A stretch of 64,000 bases of DNA from Kaistia defluvii (GTDB taxonomy: Bacteria; Pseudomonadota; Alphaproteobacteria; Rhizobiales; Kaistiaceae), in assembly GCF_026343955.1 (NCBI RefSeq), contig NZ_JAPKNI010000001.1, positions 248,001-312,000 on the forward strand. The letters are read 5' to 3'. The translations under genes and the position numbers were made by a program. The notes below the pieces were generated by a model. The model ran no database searches. It worked only from the letters and a program-made list of their open reading frames with translations, and was not told the origin of the DNA. Positions 63,511 to 64,000 of this stretch are shown piece after piece. Each line of letters begins with the position of its first letter. Within the stretch, counting starts at the first letter, position 1.

Positions 63511-63801
63511 ATGTCGTTCCTGAAGAAGCTGTTCGGCGGCGGTGGCGGCTCGGACGCAGCCGAGCCCAAGGGCGAGGCGACCGAATACAAGGGCTACAAC
63601 ATCCGCCCTGCCCCCTATTCCGAGGGCGGCCAGTACAAGACCGCCGGCTTTATCGAGAAGACGATCGACGGCGTGGAGAAGTCGTACCGCTTCGTCCGCG
63701 TCGACTCGCATACGAGCCGCGACGCGGCGGCCGACTTCGCTGTCATCAAGGGCAAGCAGATCATCGACGAGCAGGGCGACCGGATCTTCGACACGAACTG
63801 A
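63511..63801 (+). CDS. HlyU-family protein
   Basis: A 96-residue protein of the HlyU family (PF10115), starting MSFLKKLFGGGGGSDAAEPKGEATEYKGYNIRPAPYSEGGQYKTAGFIEK and ending ADFAVIKGKQIIDEQGDRIFD. The family name comes from a Vibrio haemolysin regulator, but alphaproteobacterial members lack a DNA-binding domain and their role is unknown. It has a glycine-rich N-terminal stretch. It follows the Uma2 gene by 36 bases and is probably in the same transcript. Confidence 0.85.
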   Translation: MSFLKKLFGGGGGSDAAEPKGEATEYKGYNIRPAPYSEGGQYKTAGFIEKTIDGVEKSYRFVRVDSHTSRDAAADFAVIKGKQIIDEQGDRIFDTN

Positions 63802-63866
63802 TCCGCCGCGCAGGATCCTCCGGAATTCGCCGGTGCGATCCTGGAATCCAAAGACCCCGGCATGAA

Positions 63867-63899
63867 AAAGCCGGCCGCGGTGACGCGGCCGGCTTTCTT
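63867..63899. terminator. Rho-independent terminator, probably bidirectional
   Basis: A 12-bp perfect stem, AAAGCCGGCCGC at 63867-63878 and GCGGCCGGCTTT at 63885-63896, around a 6-base loop. It is followed by CTT on the plus strand and by TT-type residues on the minus strand, so it may serve both the HlyU gene and the leftward gene at the right edge. Confidence 0.8.
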
Positions 63900-63918
63900 G
63901 TTTGCAAGGTAGGCGACG

Positions 63919-64000
63919 CTACTGGGCGCAGCTGCCATCGGGCTGGACGGCAGCCTCGGGGCACTCGCCACCGCGCTCCGGACGCTCGCGGCGCTCGGGC
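63919..64000 (-). CDS. C-terminal end of an unidentified gene
   Basis: A leftward open frame enters from the right edge and ends with a TAG at 63919-63921. The visible 26 residues are rich in Arg, Glu and Pro and end in PDGSCAQ, with two cysteines. The preceding terminator agrees with a gene ending here. Its identity cannot be seen. Confidence 0.4.
   Translation of the reverse strand, partial: PERRERPERGGECPEAAVQPDGSCAQ

Overview
The window is a GC-rich (roughly two thirds G+C) chromosomal segment of an alphaproteobacterium, most likely of the order Hyphomicrobiales (rhizobia and relatives). The evidence is the rhizobial inositol catabolism layout (RpiR regulator, fused IolC-DUF2090, IatA/IatP/IbpA-type transporter), the MocD/MocE/MocF trio, the neighbouring housekeeping genes dnaG-rpoD and carA-yqeY, and dispersed palindromic repeats typical of this group. 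The genus cannot be settled from the sequence alone.

Layout. 1-6160: end of an ABC solute-binding protein gene, then a rightward set of flavoprotein, questin oxidase-like protein, amidohydrolase and MFS transporter that looks like a catabolic operon of unknown substrate. 6222-9578: an SDR dehydrogenase divergent from a DeoR regulator and an FGGY sugar kinase, a carbohydrate or polyol pathway. 9820-14346: small protein, DoxX protein, and a copper-resistance module (copZ divergent from copA-cueR) with two recognisable CueR-type operators, then a PAP2 phosphatase. 14557-17933: the four dTDP-L-rhamnose genes, rfbB-rfbD-rfbA leftward and rfbC convergent. 18068-30713: a nearly complete myo-inositol uptake and catabolism cluster, in two divergent arms (ibpA-iatP-iatA-Gfo/Idh-iolG leftward; iolR-iolC-iolD-iolE-iolB rightward). 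Every gap between iolC, iolD, iolE and iolB carries palindromic repeats. 30710-36169: FUSC membrane protein, LacI regulator and the mocD-mocE-mocF oxygenase set known from rhizopine (methylated inosamine) catabolism. 36239-42652: housekeeping genes (Rsm22-like protein, YqeY, carA with an attenuator-like leader, diacylglycerol-kinase-like protein, SIMPL protein, NDH-2) and a CAT-anticodon tRNA.

42976-50178: two serine hydrolases of the beta-lactamase/penicillin-binding-protein fold, one fused to an autotransporter barrel, divergent from a winged-helix regulator. This is the least familiar block in the window. 50320-54932: MFS efflux pump with a divergent MerR regulator and a SoxR-box-like operator, an HWE histidine kinase and small proteins. 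55043-58494: glpD, a GlpR-type repressor with TTTCG-type operator half-sites, and a TIM-barrel isomerase. 58697-64000: dnaG, rpoD, a Uma2 protein, an HlyU-family protein and the tail of an unidentified gene.

How it works together: the central third lets the cell import inositol (ABC transporter), oxidise it (IolG) and degrade it through IolE, IolD, IolB and IolC to dihydroxyacetone phosphate and malonate semialdehyde. An exact copy of the GGAA-N6-TTCC motif in the iolR-ibpA divergent gap suggests RpiR-type control. The adjacent mocDEF genes would extend the substrate range to methylated inositol derivatives. No CRISPR array, insertion sequence, prophage or rRNA was seen.
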